From Aedes albopictus (taxonomy: Eukaryota > Arthropoda > Insecta > Diptera > Culicidae): 64,000 bases of DNA. The translations under genes were made by a program, and so were the position numbers. Below, piece after piece: positions 49,200 to 60,903 of this stretch (position 1 is its first letter; each line of letters starts with the position of its first letter). The stretch is taken from contig NC_085137.1 of NCBI RefSeq assembly GCF_035046485.1, positions 483,098,252 to 483,162,251 of the forward strand, read 5' to 3'. The notes beneath the pieces are model-generated. The model was not told the origin of the DNA, searched no databases, and saw only the letters and a program-made list of their open reading frames with translations.

Positions 49200-51430
49200 A
49201 ATATGTCCAAAAAATACAAAATGCATTTTACAGTTTTTGTTGTGCAGAATGATGAAGATTGATATGTCGCAAGGGTCCAGAAAAAACCCCCGAACTGACC
49301 ACTTCCCTGTGGGGAAACAGGTTCCCCGAGTACTTTCGCAGAGTAATCAATAGATTACATACATTACATAGATTACATACAAAAATCCCATAATACCCGT
49401 TGAAGAATCCTCAAAGTATTTCTGGAAGCATTCCAAAGAATAAAATTGAAGAATTCCATAAGAAATGGTAAAATAGCCCCATCAGTAATTCCTTGAGGAA
49501 TCCCTACAAAAATACTTCTTACGAATTCTAAAAGATAATAAAGCGAAATCAATTGAGGTGTAATCCCAGAAACATATTTGGCGGAATTCCAAAAGAAACT
49601 CCTTGTGTAATCTCCAAACCACTTTTAGAGGAATCTCCAAAAGTTTCAAAGAATAATCCCATGAAATGTGTCGCAAGACAGGGTTCAGAATAAAAAATCC
49701 CGAATCGACCAAAAAGTCTCGAAATGTCTTCTAGAGTTCTCGTTTTTCAAATTCATAAATGACCAGAAGAAGACATTTCAGAATCACATAAAAACGTCAA
49801 GAAAAAGTCCTGGACGTATTTCCGGGAAACTCATACGAGAATCCCTGACCCTATATTTGTTCAAAAAAAATCAAACAGTCCACTTCCCCAAGGAAATCAG
49901 GTTGCTGATGTACCTCTGGCAGTGACCAATATGACCAAATTGTTCTGTTATGCAAAATCATGAAGATTGATGTCGCACGAGGTTCTCGAAGAATCTCTAA
50001 TAATGGTCTATAAGTCCAAAAGTCTTGAAATGTTCTCAAGAGTTCTTGTTTTACAAAATCATGAAGTGATATGTCGCAGGAACGTTTTCAGAAAAAAAAC
50101 ACTGGTCAGGGGAAACCACGTTCCGGAAAGAGTACCTCTGTTAGTTGCCAATATGTCCAGAAAGTCTTGAAATATCTCCCAGAGTTCTTATTTTGCAAAA
50201 TCATGAAGAATGATATGTCAGAAGACAGTATTCAGGGAAAAAAACACGAACTAGCCACTTTACCGGGGGTACCAGGTTCCCGCAGTACATTCAATTGTGG
50301 CCAATATTTCTAGAAAGTCTAGAAATGCATTCTAGAGTTCATGTTTTGCAAAATCATGAAGAATGATGTGTCGCAAGACAGGGTCTAGAAAAAAAATCAT
50401 GGACTGGCCACTTTCCCGGGGGCACCAGGTTCCCGGAATATCTCCGATAGTGGCCAATATGTCCAAAAGTCTCGAAAAGCATTCTAAATTTCTTGTTCTG
50501 CAAAATAATGAAGAATGATATGTAGCAATACAGGGTTCAGAAAAAATCACGAACTGGCCACTTCCCTGCGGCCATCAGGTTCCCGGTGTATCTCCGATAG
50601 GGGCCAATATGTCCAGAAAGTCTCGAAATGCATTCTCGAGTTCTTGTTTTGCAAAATCATGAAGAATGATATGTCGCAGAACAGGGTTCTGAAAAAAATC
50701 ACGAACTGGCCATTTCCCCGGAGGCACCAGGCTCCCGGAATTCCTCCAGTAGTGGCCAATATGTTCAAAAAGTCTCGAAATATCTTTAAGAGTTCTTGTT
50801 TTGCAAAATCATGAAGAGTGATATATCGCAAGATAGGGTTCAGAAAAAAGCACGAACTAACCACTTCCCCGGGGGCACCAAGTTCCCGAAGTATCTCCGA
50901 TAGTGGCCAATATGTCCAAAAGTCTCGAAACGCATTCTAAAGTTCTTGTTCCGCAAAATAATTCAGGGTTCAGAAAAAAACATGAACTGGTCACTTCCTC
51001 GGGGGCTCAGGTTCCCGGAGTCTCTATGATAGTGGCCAATATTTCCAGAAAGTCTCAAAATATCTTCAAGAGTTCTTGTTTTGCAAAATCATGAAGAATG
51101 ATATGTCGCAAGACAGGGTTCAGAAAAAAAATCACGAACTGGCCACTTCCCTGGGGCACCAGGTTCCAGGAGTCCCTCTGATAGTGGCCATTATCTCCAG
51201 AAAGTCTCAAAATATCTTCAAGAGTTCCTGTTTTTGCAAAATCATGAAGAATGATATGTCGTAAGATAGGGTTCAGAAAAAATCACGAACTGGCCACTTC
51301 CCCGGGGGCACCAAGTTCCCGGAGTATCTCCGATAGTGGCCAATATGTCCAGAAAGTCTCGTAATACCTTCTAGAGTTCCTGTTTTGCAAAATCATGAAG
51401 ATTGGTATGCTGCATGTGAGGTTTTAGCTA
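49200..51430 (-). repeat. About 152-bp satellite, right arm
   Basis: Complementary orientation to the left arm: GCAAAATCATGAAGAATGA recurs near 50198, 50348, 50500, 50650, 50800, 51085, 51240 and 51400. One unit near 50955 has a deletion. Together the arms could form a hairpin of about 2 kb. Confidence 0.9.
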
Positions 51431-52536
51431 ACGTTACAATGTGGCCACCATGAGCGATAAGGAGGTTACCCCACGACTCCCCGGAATAATTCCGGAACCA
51501 TGACCGCTTCCGTAAAGTTGACTCCGGTTCTTAAAACTAGAAGGAATTTGTGATCGATTGGTGCAAAAATTTTTAAAATCCGTTGAAAAATGACTGAGAA
51601 CCAGCCATTTGAATTTTGAAATTTTCGTCGAAATGGGGGTTGGGGACGTACGTGTTAACAGGTTAATGTAATTCAATTCAATACACAATGCCCAATATAC
51701 AAAAGGCATTCAATTCATTCATTCACAATCACGAAATAGGTAATATTGTACACGTTTAAAATTCAAGTAATTCAAATAAAAGTCAAAATGAAACAAAGAA
51801 TAAACGAAAAAAATCCTTTTAGATTCACCAGTTACACTACTTCAAATTTGCATTATATTGTGGTTATATGTTCGTCAATCAGAAGAAAAAGATTAAAACG
51901 ACTCACCCTACAAAGCTAGTCAACGGCTGTGGGCTTGATCCAAAACGGATTCCCAAACGTGGATCGGCGCTTCCAAATTTCAATTGCTATTGGAGCAATT
52001 CCCGAATGACCAATCCTGTTCCGTTTGGTACCGTCCTTCGGATGTCTCCAGGAACCAGTTCAGCTGTTCACCGTCGAGATCGTCGCCTACTCCTTTTTTT
52101 TGTGATTCCGCAAAAGAAAAAAAGGAAACTTTAAAACAAAGCCAAAAACTTTTTTTTTTTATTCACCCTATTCTTCTGCTCTCCACACAAAGACGAAAAG
52201 GCCTTTTCGATTTCTATAGTGTCAAAACGACGCCACCGACAAAATATGGCGTAATAATGTTACCACCGCTATTCTCTATAATTTTTACCTTTTTCGTAGC
52301 GTTTTTGGTGGTACGGCCGTACTTACGGTTTTCCTCTTTCGAAAACGAACCGCAAGGGTGACTATTTCTTGGACTTGCTGCTCCTACGATTCTTCCCGTC
52401 CGTGACGTGTAACCAGCAATAAAAAATGGCTTCGCTTCGGTACAGAAGTGGCTGCTTCTCGACGGGCACTAGAACAAAATTTGCACTACCGTTTTTAACT
52501 ACGCACGCGTAATTGAATGGTTTTCCTCATCGACAC

Positions 52537-52812
52537 TTTTCTGTTAGTGGTTTCTTAAACGAAACAGACCGACCCGGCGGAACTCAACGACACGTTATAG
52601 GAACTCGAAACGGGGTAGTGTGATTTGCGGTTGGTAAGATGCGCTAAGCGAACTGGTCAGGTTGATGGTTCAGATTAGACTGATGTCTCCTTTATTAGTT
52701 TGCTCTCTCGAGCCCTTTGGCCCAACCGAACAAAGCATCGGCTATCTACCCGAAATCTACCGACTCGAATGTCGGTTTACATCGAACGCATGGAATGCGC
52801 AGGTATATATCA
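52537..52812 (-). repeat. 5' LTR of the gypsy element
   Basis: 276 bp, about 99% identical to 40327-40602 and followed by the GTCAC duplication. It would carry the promoter for the minus-strand element transcript. Confidence 0.9.
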
Positions 52813-52817
52813 GTCAC

Positions 52818-53330
52818 AAGAATCAATGACTGCATTATTGTCACAAGCAATCAAGCCTCCTTCAAAACATAGGCCGTTCTTTCAAATTTTCAAATTATGG
52901 TAAGATGATTATTATTAATGGCTAGGGAAGCTAATCATTCTAATAAATTGCATGGAATCTTCTTGTGGATGTCTTTTTCGGGTGAATTGTCATTCGGGCA
53001 ATGGTCGTTTTTGGGGCGAATGATCTGTTCAAGTGAATGGAATTCGGGCGTTTGCCATTTGGGCATATGGTTTTCGGGCGTGATTATGATTTTGGATCGA
53101 GTTGGTTTACGAGAAAAGAGTGAGTGGAGTCAAGGGGAGTTTTGGATGGTTACCGATGGGGGGGGGGTGGTGGTTCAAACAATTAAGAGGACTTTTATAG
53201 GGTTTCGTAGTCCTAGCATGAATCGTAACTTCTTCAAATGCCTCTGAAGACTCCCTGAAGCCCCCTCGGACCACCCGTAAATCACGTAAGACTCTCTAAA
53301 ACTCCCCGAAAACGCCCCAAAAGCTCTCTT
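52818..53330. other. No gene recognised; GGGCGAATG-like repeats
   Basis: Words of the form TTCGGGCG or TCATTCGGGC recur at about 52978-53090, and a G run (GGGGGGGG) is at 53159-53167. The plus-strand frame at 52918-53247 is not recognisable. Confidence 0.4.
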
Positions 53331-54180
53331 TTATGCTTCTGAGCCAGAGACCTTGGGCGGCGCTGTTGGTCTTGGGCCAACGGCCGCTTCCGGGGTGGGC
53401 CACAAGGCCTTCTTCTACCTCCCGGGTCCCAGGGTGTGTTAGTAAGGGTGAGTTTCGGATGTGGGATGTCCCAAAACTATCGATTAAAAAGAACCTTCGA
53501 TTTATTGATATAATTCAGCGGCGGGCGGTGATGTTTAGGGCGGCGCGGTAGTGGTGGTCATCTACCACAGGTGGCTGTAGAGGGACGCACAGACGGATGA
53601 GCCGGGTGACACACGTGAACGCCGGTTTCGAACCAGCTTCGGAGGGATGGGAATCCGTAGAGGTAAGTGCAGGCGAATGTGCCGGGCGACACAGGAAGGG
53701 GCCGGTTTCAAACTTCCATGGTTTGCGGGCTTACGGGTGAATGAGAGCTTGTGTTCGCTGGCTCGGACGACCGCCCAGGGGATTTCGGAATCCACTGGAA
53801 TTACGGGCAGGAACGGGGTAACGCTCCGAGGGTTTAGCAGGAGCTACGTGGCCGGCTGGGTGTCTGGCTTGAGGCCCGGTCAACAAAAACGCCCGGGTCT
53901 CTGGGGTCAAGCCTTGATCATCGACGAGGATCACTGGGTTCTTAATAGTGATCGAAATACACGTCGGCGAAACAACCTCGAACAGTCTCAAGTCAAGTGG
54001 TCGGGCTGTCACACGTAGGACGGATATTTTCCAAGAAAATCACTTGGACACTTTGTTGGAGAATAAACTTCTGGGGATACTTCCTCGCGGTATGGTCGTC
54101 GGTTCTCTACTGCCCTCCTCTAAGCTGCCTCGCTGTTACATAGCCCCTACCAGCACTTAGTTTTTGATGGGCTGTGGGTG
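53330..54180. other. Unassigned GC-rich block with internal duplication
   Basis: Clearly GC-richer than its surroundings. Text of the form GCCGGGTGACACA..CGCCGGTTTCGAAC occurs at about 53600-53635 and again, diverged, at about 53680-53715. Open frames exist on both strands (53647-54018 plus, 53731-54012 minus), but none shows a domain I recognise. A degraded 5' region of a non-LTR retrotransposon is possible. Confidence 0.4.
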
Positions 54181-55195
54181 CTGCGTTTTCCTTCATCCGC
54201 CCAACTGACTGCCGTGATCGCTCAGCCACCCCATTCATTGCGAGGTGCGTTAGTAGCGTTAGCCCATCAGCCGCCCATCGATTCAATTTGGACGTTAACT
54301 TTTACAATACAATTGTCCCTACATGTCTACATCATTTTAAATAACACAAAATGTAACCGTACTGTAACATTGCATAAAATCTAAACACCAAAGAAATACA
54401 AAGTAGGTACGCAATACTACAGACTTGAAATTCACAAAGAAGTCACAGAAATTTCCATAAAGAAAAGTTTCTGGACCGACCGAGAATTAAACCCATTACT
54501 CTCAGAATGGTCATGTTGAATACCCACGTCTTTACATCTGTGGCTAAGTGTATGGGCCCTCCGGTGGAGCTGTAATGATGGTTCAACAAAATAAATCAAT
54601 GCAATTCACATCACATCAATTTCTGAATTCCAGAAAGTGCCTTCTACGAAAAAACTCCATTAGAATCTCCAGAAAAAAAAAACAGCATTGTGTGATAAAA
54701 TCAAAATCAAAATATAGTGCTTTTACCATCTACATCTACACTTTGTGATATTCAATACTATAAGGTACTCTCTCTTGATTGAAAAGCTGACTACGTCCTA
54801 GATTTTATTTGAAGTAGACTTTCGTATACAATTCACGAATAAGTTTGGAAGTTTCCAGCTATACCAGATAGAATATAGAAGAAAGAATTTTAAAATGGAA
54901 AAATAAAATCCAAGTTGGTAGTTAATAGAGGATTTTTCTATGGATTTCTCCCCTCTACTAGATGACATGGTATCGACGGGTGAACTTTTACTTTGTGGTA
55001 CTGCGTCGGCAGTTTTACTTTTAACAAAAACATTCATCTGGAAACAGCACTTATGAAAGTTAAAGTATGAAAGGCTACACATAAACAATACATCTTTCAA
55101 ACCACTTAAAATTTTAAGTTACAATGCAAATTTTACCAACAAAAAAATTCCTTTGCTTGATCTATTTCCCAGTCCACTCTAGTGCCTTCCGAAAG
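54180..55195. other. No feature recognised
   Basis: AT-rich with no supported gene or repeat. Confidence 0.4.
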
Positions 55196-55196
55196 T

Positions 55197-55335
55197 GCTT
55201 CTTTTCTTTTTTTGTTTGTGTTTTTTTTGTTTTTTTTTTTTTTTTTTGTTTTTTTTTGTCTTTGTTCTTTTTTTTTGTTTTTTTTTTTTTTTGTTGTTTT
55301 TTTTAGCTTTTTTTTTTTTTTTTTATTTGTCTTTT
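55197..55335. repeat. T-rich low-complexity tract
   Basis: About 140 bp of T runs with scattered G and C. The Lys-rich minus-strand frame that crosses it (55133-55669) is a by-product. Confidence 0.9.
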
Positions 55336-55339
55336 TTTC

Positions 55340-56540
55340 CTGAGTTAGATTTCCCTGATTGATTGATTGAATCGTTGAACTCAACAGCCATCTCAAAATC
55401 CATCCGACAGGGTTTCGGGAGCCTGTTGCAATCAAAGCTATCCAAACCCCAACAGAGAAGAAAAAAAATCTTTGTATGCTATATCTACTATCCATGACCG
55501 GGGCGGTGCGGTGTGGCGGTTGTGTTGAATGGCCACTGACTGGCAGATCAAACGCCTTCCTCTCCTCACTCTGGGGGCCACCGCGCCGGGGTGGTGATGG
55601 CACTCTAGCCATATTGACATGCATAATCGCACCACCGTGTGAGCAGCAGCAATCTGGCCTGGCATTCACATCTATCCACAGTCCACACTTGGCACTCTCG
55701 CCCCAAGAGGAAGGAAGCTCTTCAAGAAGAAGCGTTTGATGATTATGTGCAACAGAGGGAAGAGTGGAGTAGCTTTAGAAATAAAAAAATAAAAAGCAAA
55801 CACAAACACCGCACCATCATCGCCGATGATTCGCAAACTCGCGCCCTTTTCTTTGAGAATTTTTTTGCAAAGTTGAACTCTTCGGTGGATGCTCTCAACC
55901 TGTGGTCAGCGCTTGGCCTCACCATAAATAGAAAGTATTGCGTTGATGAGTTCAAACCGAGTAGTCAAACTATTTGCTACAGATTGAAACGTGGCTTCTC
56001 CGGAGGCAGAGGAGACGCTTCGCTTTGTGTCTCAAGTGGTGGTTGGGAATTTCAGCAATCCCTGGCAGTGCGGAAGCAAGCCGACCGAGTACAGGCTAGA
56101 GAGGCGGCAGAAAAGCTCTAATCGATTATCGTCATTAGATTGTTGCGTGAAATTAAAAATTCACTCTTCACCGCGGCCCTCGGCACTACGGTGGAAGAGG
56201 AGCAGCATATCGATGGTTGTCCGGGGAGTTTAATTACCTTAAAAGCTTTTGGCAAATCCAAGAGGTCGTCGGTCGAACGATCGGTCCAATTCTATTGACC
56301 GGGCTCATGTATCTATGATGGATTTTCGCATCGAACGTTTTCTCTGTTGATATGGTAATGGCGAGTGAGATGAACTTTGCGATATTGAAGCAAAGTTGCC
56401 GCCACTCATTTGATATAGGGTAGCCCGATGCAGTCAACAGTTCAACACCCTCGTTTTCACTGCGATCGCTTGTTGTCTGATGATTGATGGTTAGCGGTAA
56501 GAAGGCTGCAAATTTTCAGATATTTATATGCAAATTGAAA
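55340..56540. other. No gene recognised; non-repetitive, GC-moderate sequence
   Basis: The plus-strand frame at 55639-56121 (160 codons) lies in sequence without visible repeats and is the best host-exon candidate in the window. It has no recognisable domain, no convincing Kozak or splice context that I can confirm, and a competing minus-strand frame. Confidence 0.35.
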
Positions 56541-56542
56541 AA

Positions 56543-59500
56543 CAAGAAAAGACGACAGAGAAGACAGAATAAAAACAGAGAAGACAGAGAAGATAGAGAA
56601 GATAGAGAAGATAGAGAAGACAGAGAAGATAGAGTAGATTGAGAAGACAGAGAAGATAGAGAAGATAGAGAAGATAAAGAAGACAGAGAAGACAGAGAAG
56701 ACAGAGAAGACAAAGAAGACAGAGAAGACGAAGAAGACAGAGAAGACAGAGAAGACAGAAAAGACAGAGAAGACGAAGAAGACAGAAGACAGAGAAGACA
56801 GAGAAGACAGAGAAGAAAGAGAAGATAGAGAAGACGAAGAAGACAGAGAAGACAGAGAAGACAGAGAAGACAGAGAAGACAGAGAGGACAGAGAAGACAG
56901 AGAAGACAGAGAAGACAGAAAATACAGAGAAGACAGAGAAGACAGAAAATACAGAGAAGACAGAGAAGACAGAAAGACAGAGAAGACAGAGAAGACAGAG
57001 AAGACAGAGAAGACAGAGAAGACAGAGAAGACAGAGAAGACAGAGAAGACAGAGAAGACAGAGAAGACAGAGAAGACAGAGAAGACAGAGAAGACAGAGA
57101 AGACAGAGAAGACAGAGAAGACAGAGAAGACAGAGAAGACAGAGAAGACAGAGAAGACAGAGAAGACAGAGAAGACAGAGAAGACAGAGAAGACAGAGAA
57201 GACAGAGAAGTCAGAGAAGACAGAGAAGACAGAGAAGACAGAGAAGACAGAGAAGACAGAAAGACAGAGAAGACAGAGAAGACAGAGAAGACAGAGAAGA
57301 CAGAGAAGACAGAGAAGACAGAGAAGACAGAGAAGACAGAGAAGACAGAGAAGACAGAGAAGACAGAGAAGACAGAGAAGACAGAGAAGACAGAGAAGAC
57401 AGAGAAGACAGAGAAGACAGAGAAGACAGAGAAGACAGAGAAGACAGAGAAGACAGAGAAGACAGAGAAGACAGAGAAAGCAGAGAAGACAGAGAAAGCA
57501 GAGAAGACAGAGAAAGCAGAGAAGACAGAGAAGACAGAGAAGACAGAGAAGACAGAGAAGACAGAGAAGACAGAGAAGACAGAGAAGACAGAGAAGACAG
57601 AGAAGACAGAGAAGACAGAGAAGACAGAGAAGACAGAGAAGACAGAGAAGACAGAGAAGACAGAGAAGACAGAGAAGACAGAGAAGACAGAGAAGACAGA
57701 GAAGACAGAGAAGACAGAGAAAGCAGAGAAGACAGAGAAAGCAGAGAAGACAGAGAAGACAGAGAAGACAGAGAAGACAGAGAAGACAGGGAAGATAGGG
57801 AAGATAGGGAAGATAGGGAAGATAGAGAAGACAGAGAAGACAGAGAAGACAGAGAAGACAGAGAAGGCAGAGAAGACACAGAAGACAGAGAAGACAGAGA
57901 AGACAGAGAAGACAGAGAAGACAGAGAAGACAGAGAAGACAGAGAAGACAGAGAAGACAGAGAAGACAGAGAAGACAGAGAAGACAGAGAAGACAGAGAA
58001 GACAGAGAAAGCAGAGAAGACAGAGAAGACAGAGAAGACAGAGAAGACAGAGAAGACAGGGAAGACAGAGAAGACAGAAAAGACAGAGAAGACAGAGAAG
58101 ACAGAGATGACAGAGAAGACAGAGAAGACAGAGAAGACAGAGAAGACAGAGAAGACAGAGAAGACAGAGAAGACAGAGAAGACAGAGAAGACAGAGAAGA
58201 CAGAGAAGACAGAGAAGACAGAGAAAGCAGAGAAGACAGAGAAAGCAGAGAAGACAGAGAAGACAGAGAAGACAGAGAAGACAGAGAAGACAGAGAAGAC
58301 AGAGAAGACAGGGAAGATAGGGAAGATAGGGAAGATAGGGAAGATAGAGAAGACAGAGAAGACAGAGAAGACAGAGAAGGCAGTGAAGACACAGAAGACA
58401 GAGAAGACAGAGAAGACAGAGAAAACAGAGAAAACAGAGAAGACAGAGAAGACAGAGAAGACAGAGAAGACAGAGAAGACAGAGAAGACAGAGAAGACAG
58501 AGAAGACAGAGAAGACAGAGAAGACAGAGAAGACAGAGAAGACAGAGAAGACAGAGAAGACAGAGAAGACAGAGAAGACAGAGAAGACAGAGAAGACAGA
58601 GAAGACAGAGAAGACAGAGAAGACAGAGAAGACAGAGAAGACAGAGAAGACAGAGAAGACAGAGAAGACAGAGAAGACAGAGAAGACAGAGAAGACAGAG
58701 AAGACAGAGAAGACAGAGAAGACAGAGAAGACAGAGAAGACAGAGAAGACAGAGAAGACAGAGAAGACAGGGAAGACAGAGAAGACAGAGAAGACAGAGA
58801 AGACAGAGAAGACAGAGAAGACAGAGAAGACAGAGAAGACAGAGAAGACAGAGAAGACAGAGAAGACAGAGAAGACAGAGAAGACAGAGAAGACAGAGAA
58901 GACAGAGAAGACAGAGAAGACAGAGAAGACAGAGAAGACAGAGAAGACAGAGAAGACAGAGAAGACAGGGAAGACAGAGAAGACAGAGAAGACAGAGAAG
59001 ACAGAGAAGACAGAGAAGACAGAGAAGACAGAGAAGACAGAGAAGACAGAGAAGACAGAGAAGACAGAGAAGACAGAGAAGACAGAGAAGACAGAGAAGA
59101 CAGAGAAGACAGAGAAGACAGGGAAGACAGAGAAGACAGAGAAGACAGAGAAGACAGAGAAGACAGAGAAGACAGAGAAGACAGAGAAGACAGAGAAGAC
59201 AGAGAAGACAGAGAAGACAGAGAAGACAGAGAAGACAGAGAAGACAGAGAAGACAGAGAAGACAGAGAAGACAGAGAAGACAGAGAAGACAGAGAAGACA
59301 GAGAAGACAGAGAAGACAGAGAAGACAGAGAAGACAGAGAAGACAGAGAAGACAGAGAAGACAGAGAAGACAGAGAAGACAGAGAAGACAGAGAAGACAG
59401 AGAAGACAGAGAAGACAGAGAAGACAGAGAAGACAGAGAAGACAGAGAAGACAGAGAAGACAGAGAAGACAGAGAAGACAGAGAAGACAGAGAAGACAGA

Positions 59501-60903
59501 GAAGACAGAGAAGACAGAGAAGACAGAGAAGACAGAGAAGACAGAGAAGACAGAGAAGACAGAGAAGACAGAGAAGACAGAGAAGACAGAGAAGACAGAG
59601 AAGACAGAGAAGACAGAGAAGACAGAGAAGACAGAGAAGACAGAGAAGACAGAGAAGACAGAGAAAGCAGAGAAGACAGAGAAAGCAGAGAAGACAGAGA
59701 AGACAGAGAAGACAGAGAAGACAGAGAAGACAGAGAAGACAGGGAAGATAGGGAAGATAGGGAAGATAGGGAAGATAGAGAAGACAGAGAAGACAGAGAA
59801 GACAGAGAAGACAGAGAAGGCAGTGAAGACACAGAAGACAGAGAAGACAGAGAAGACAGAGAAAACAGAGAAGACAGAGAAGACAGAGAAGACAGAGAAG
59901 ACAGAGAAGACAGAGAAGACAGAGAAGACAGAGAAGACAGAGAAGACAGAGAAGACAGAGAAGACAGAGAAGACAGAGAAGACAGAGAAGACAGAGAAGA
60001 CAGAGAAGACAGAGAAGACAGAGAAGACAGAGAAGACAGAGAAGACAGAGAAGACAGAGAAGACAGAGAAGACAGAGAAGACAGAGAAGACAGAGAAGAC
60101 AGAGAAGACAGAGAAGACAGAGAAGACAGAGAAGACAGAGAAGACAGAGAAGACAGAGAAGACAGAGAAGACAGAGAAGACAGAGAAGACAGAGAAGACA
60201 GAGAAGACAGAGAAGACAGAGAAGACAGAGAAGACAGAGAAGACAGAGAAGACAGAGAAGACAGAGAAGACAGAGAAGACAGAGAAGACAGAGAAGACAG
60301 AGAAGACAGAGAAGACAGAGAAGACAGAGAAGACAGAGAAGACAGAGAAGACAGGGAAGACAGAAAAGACAGAGAAGACAGAGAAGACAGAGAAGACAGA
60401 GAAGACAGAGAAGACAGAGAAGACAGAGAAGACAGAGAAGACAGAGAAGACAGAGAAGACAGAGAAGACAGAGAAGACAGGGAAGACAGAGAAGACAGAG
60501 AAGACAGAGAAGACAGAGAAGACAGAGAAGACAGAGAAGACAGAGAAGACAGAGAAGACAGAGAAGACAGAGAAGACAGAGAAGACAGAGAAGACAGAGA
60601 AGACAGAGAAGACAGAGAAGACAGAGAAGACAGAGAAGACAGAGAAGACAGGGAAGACAGAGAAGACAGAGAAGACAGAGAAGACAGAGAAGACAGAGAA
60701 GACAGAGAAGACAGAGAAGACAGAGAAGACAGAGAAGACAGAGAAGACAGAGAAGACAGAGAAGACAGAGAAGACAGAGAAGACAGAGAAGACAGAGAAG
60801 ACAGAGAAGACAGAGAAGACAGAGAAGACAGAGAAGACAGAGAAGACAGAGAAGACAGAGAAGACAGAGAAGACAGAGAAGACAGAGAAGACAGAGAAGA
60901 CAG
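56543..60903. repeat. 9-bp minisatellite, GAAGACAGA unit, about 480 copies
   Basis: A nearly perfect 9-bp tandem array. The first 600 bp is degenerate (GATAGA, GACGAA variants); the rest is highly uniform. Variant units form a cassette (AAAGCAGA pairs, four GGAAGATAG units, then GGCAGTGAAGACACA or close) seen three times, with the GGGAAGATA run near 57789, 58312 and 59744. Because 9 is a multiple of 3 and units lack stops, several frames stay open for more than 1000 codons on both strands. These are not genes. Two 8-bp units near 56970 and 57260 shift the phase. Confidence 0.97.

Larger units (their letters stand above)
45685..51654. mobile_element. 6-kb TTAA-flanked foldback with satellite arms
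   Basis: Ends read CACGTACGTCCCCAACCCCC on both strands, with TTAA at 45681-45684 and 51655-51658. The first about 390 bp of each arm are almost identical complements. Each arm then continues as a tandem array of about 152-bp units pointing toward the centre. The centre (about 47900-49200) holds the degenerate GGAATTTCTGG repeat and a nested 213-bp MITE. It lies in the 5' region of the gypsy element and has no transposase. TTAA targeting suggests mobilisation by a piggyBac-type enzyme (inference). Confidence 0.85.
40327..52812 (-). mobile_element. Ty3/gypsy LTR retrotransposon, defective, with nested insertions
   Basis: Two 276-bp LTRs (40327-40602 and 52537-52812) differ at about 3 positions and are flanked by GTCAC at 40322-40326 and 52813-52817, a 5-bp target duplication. 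Sense is the minus strand: gag, protease, RT, RNase H, integrase and a GPY/F-like tail in gypsy order. A purine-rich tract (complement of 40603-40620) sits directly before the 3' LTR, as expected for plus-strand priming. I could not identify a primer-binding site next to the 5' LTR. Coding is broken in at least four places. A 615-bp MITE and a 6-kb foldback are inserted in it. No env gene is visible. Confidence 0.93.

Noticed and set aside
46092..51709. Frames of 60-140 codons across the 152-bp satellite
   Set aside because: The same peptide fragments recur in each unit on both arms, so they are repeat by-products.
55133..55669. Lys-rich minus-strand protein of 178 codons
   Set aside because: The Lys run is the complement of the poly-T tract. 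The remainder has no recognisable domain.
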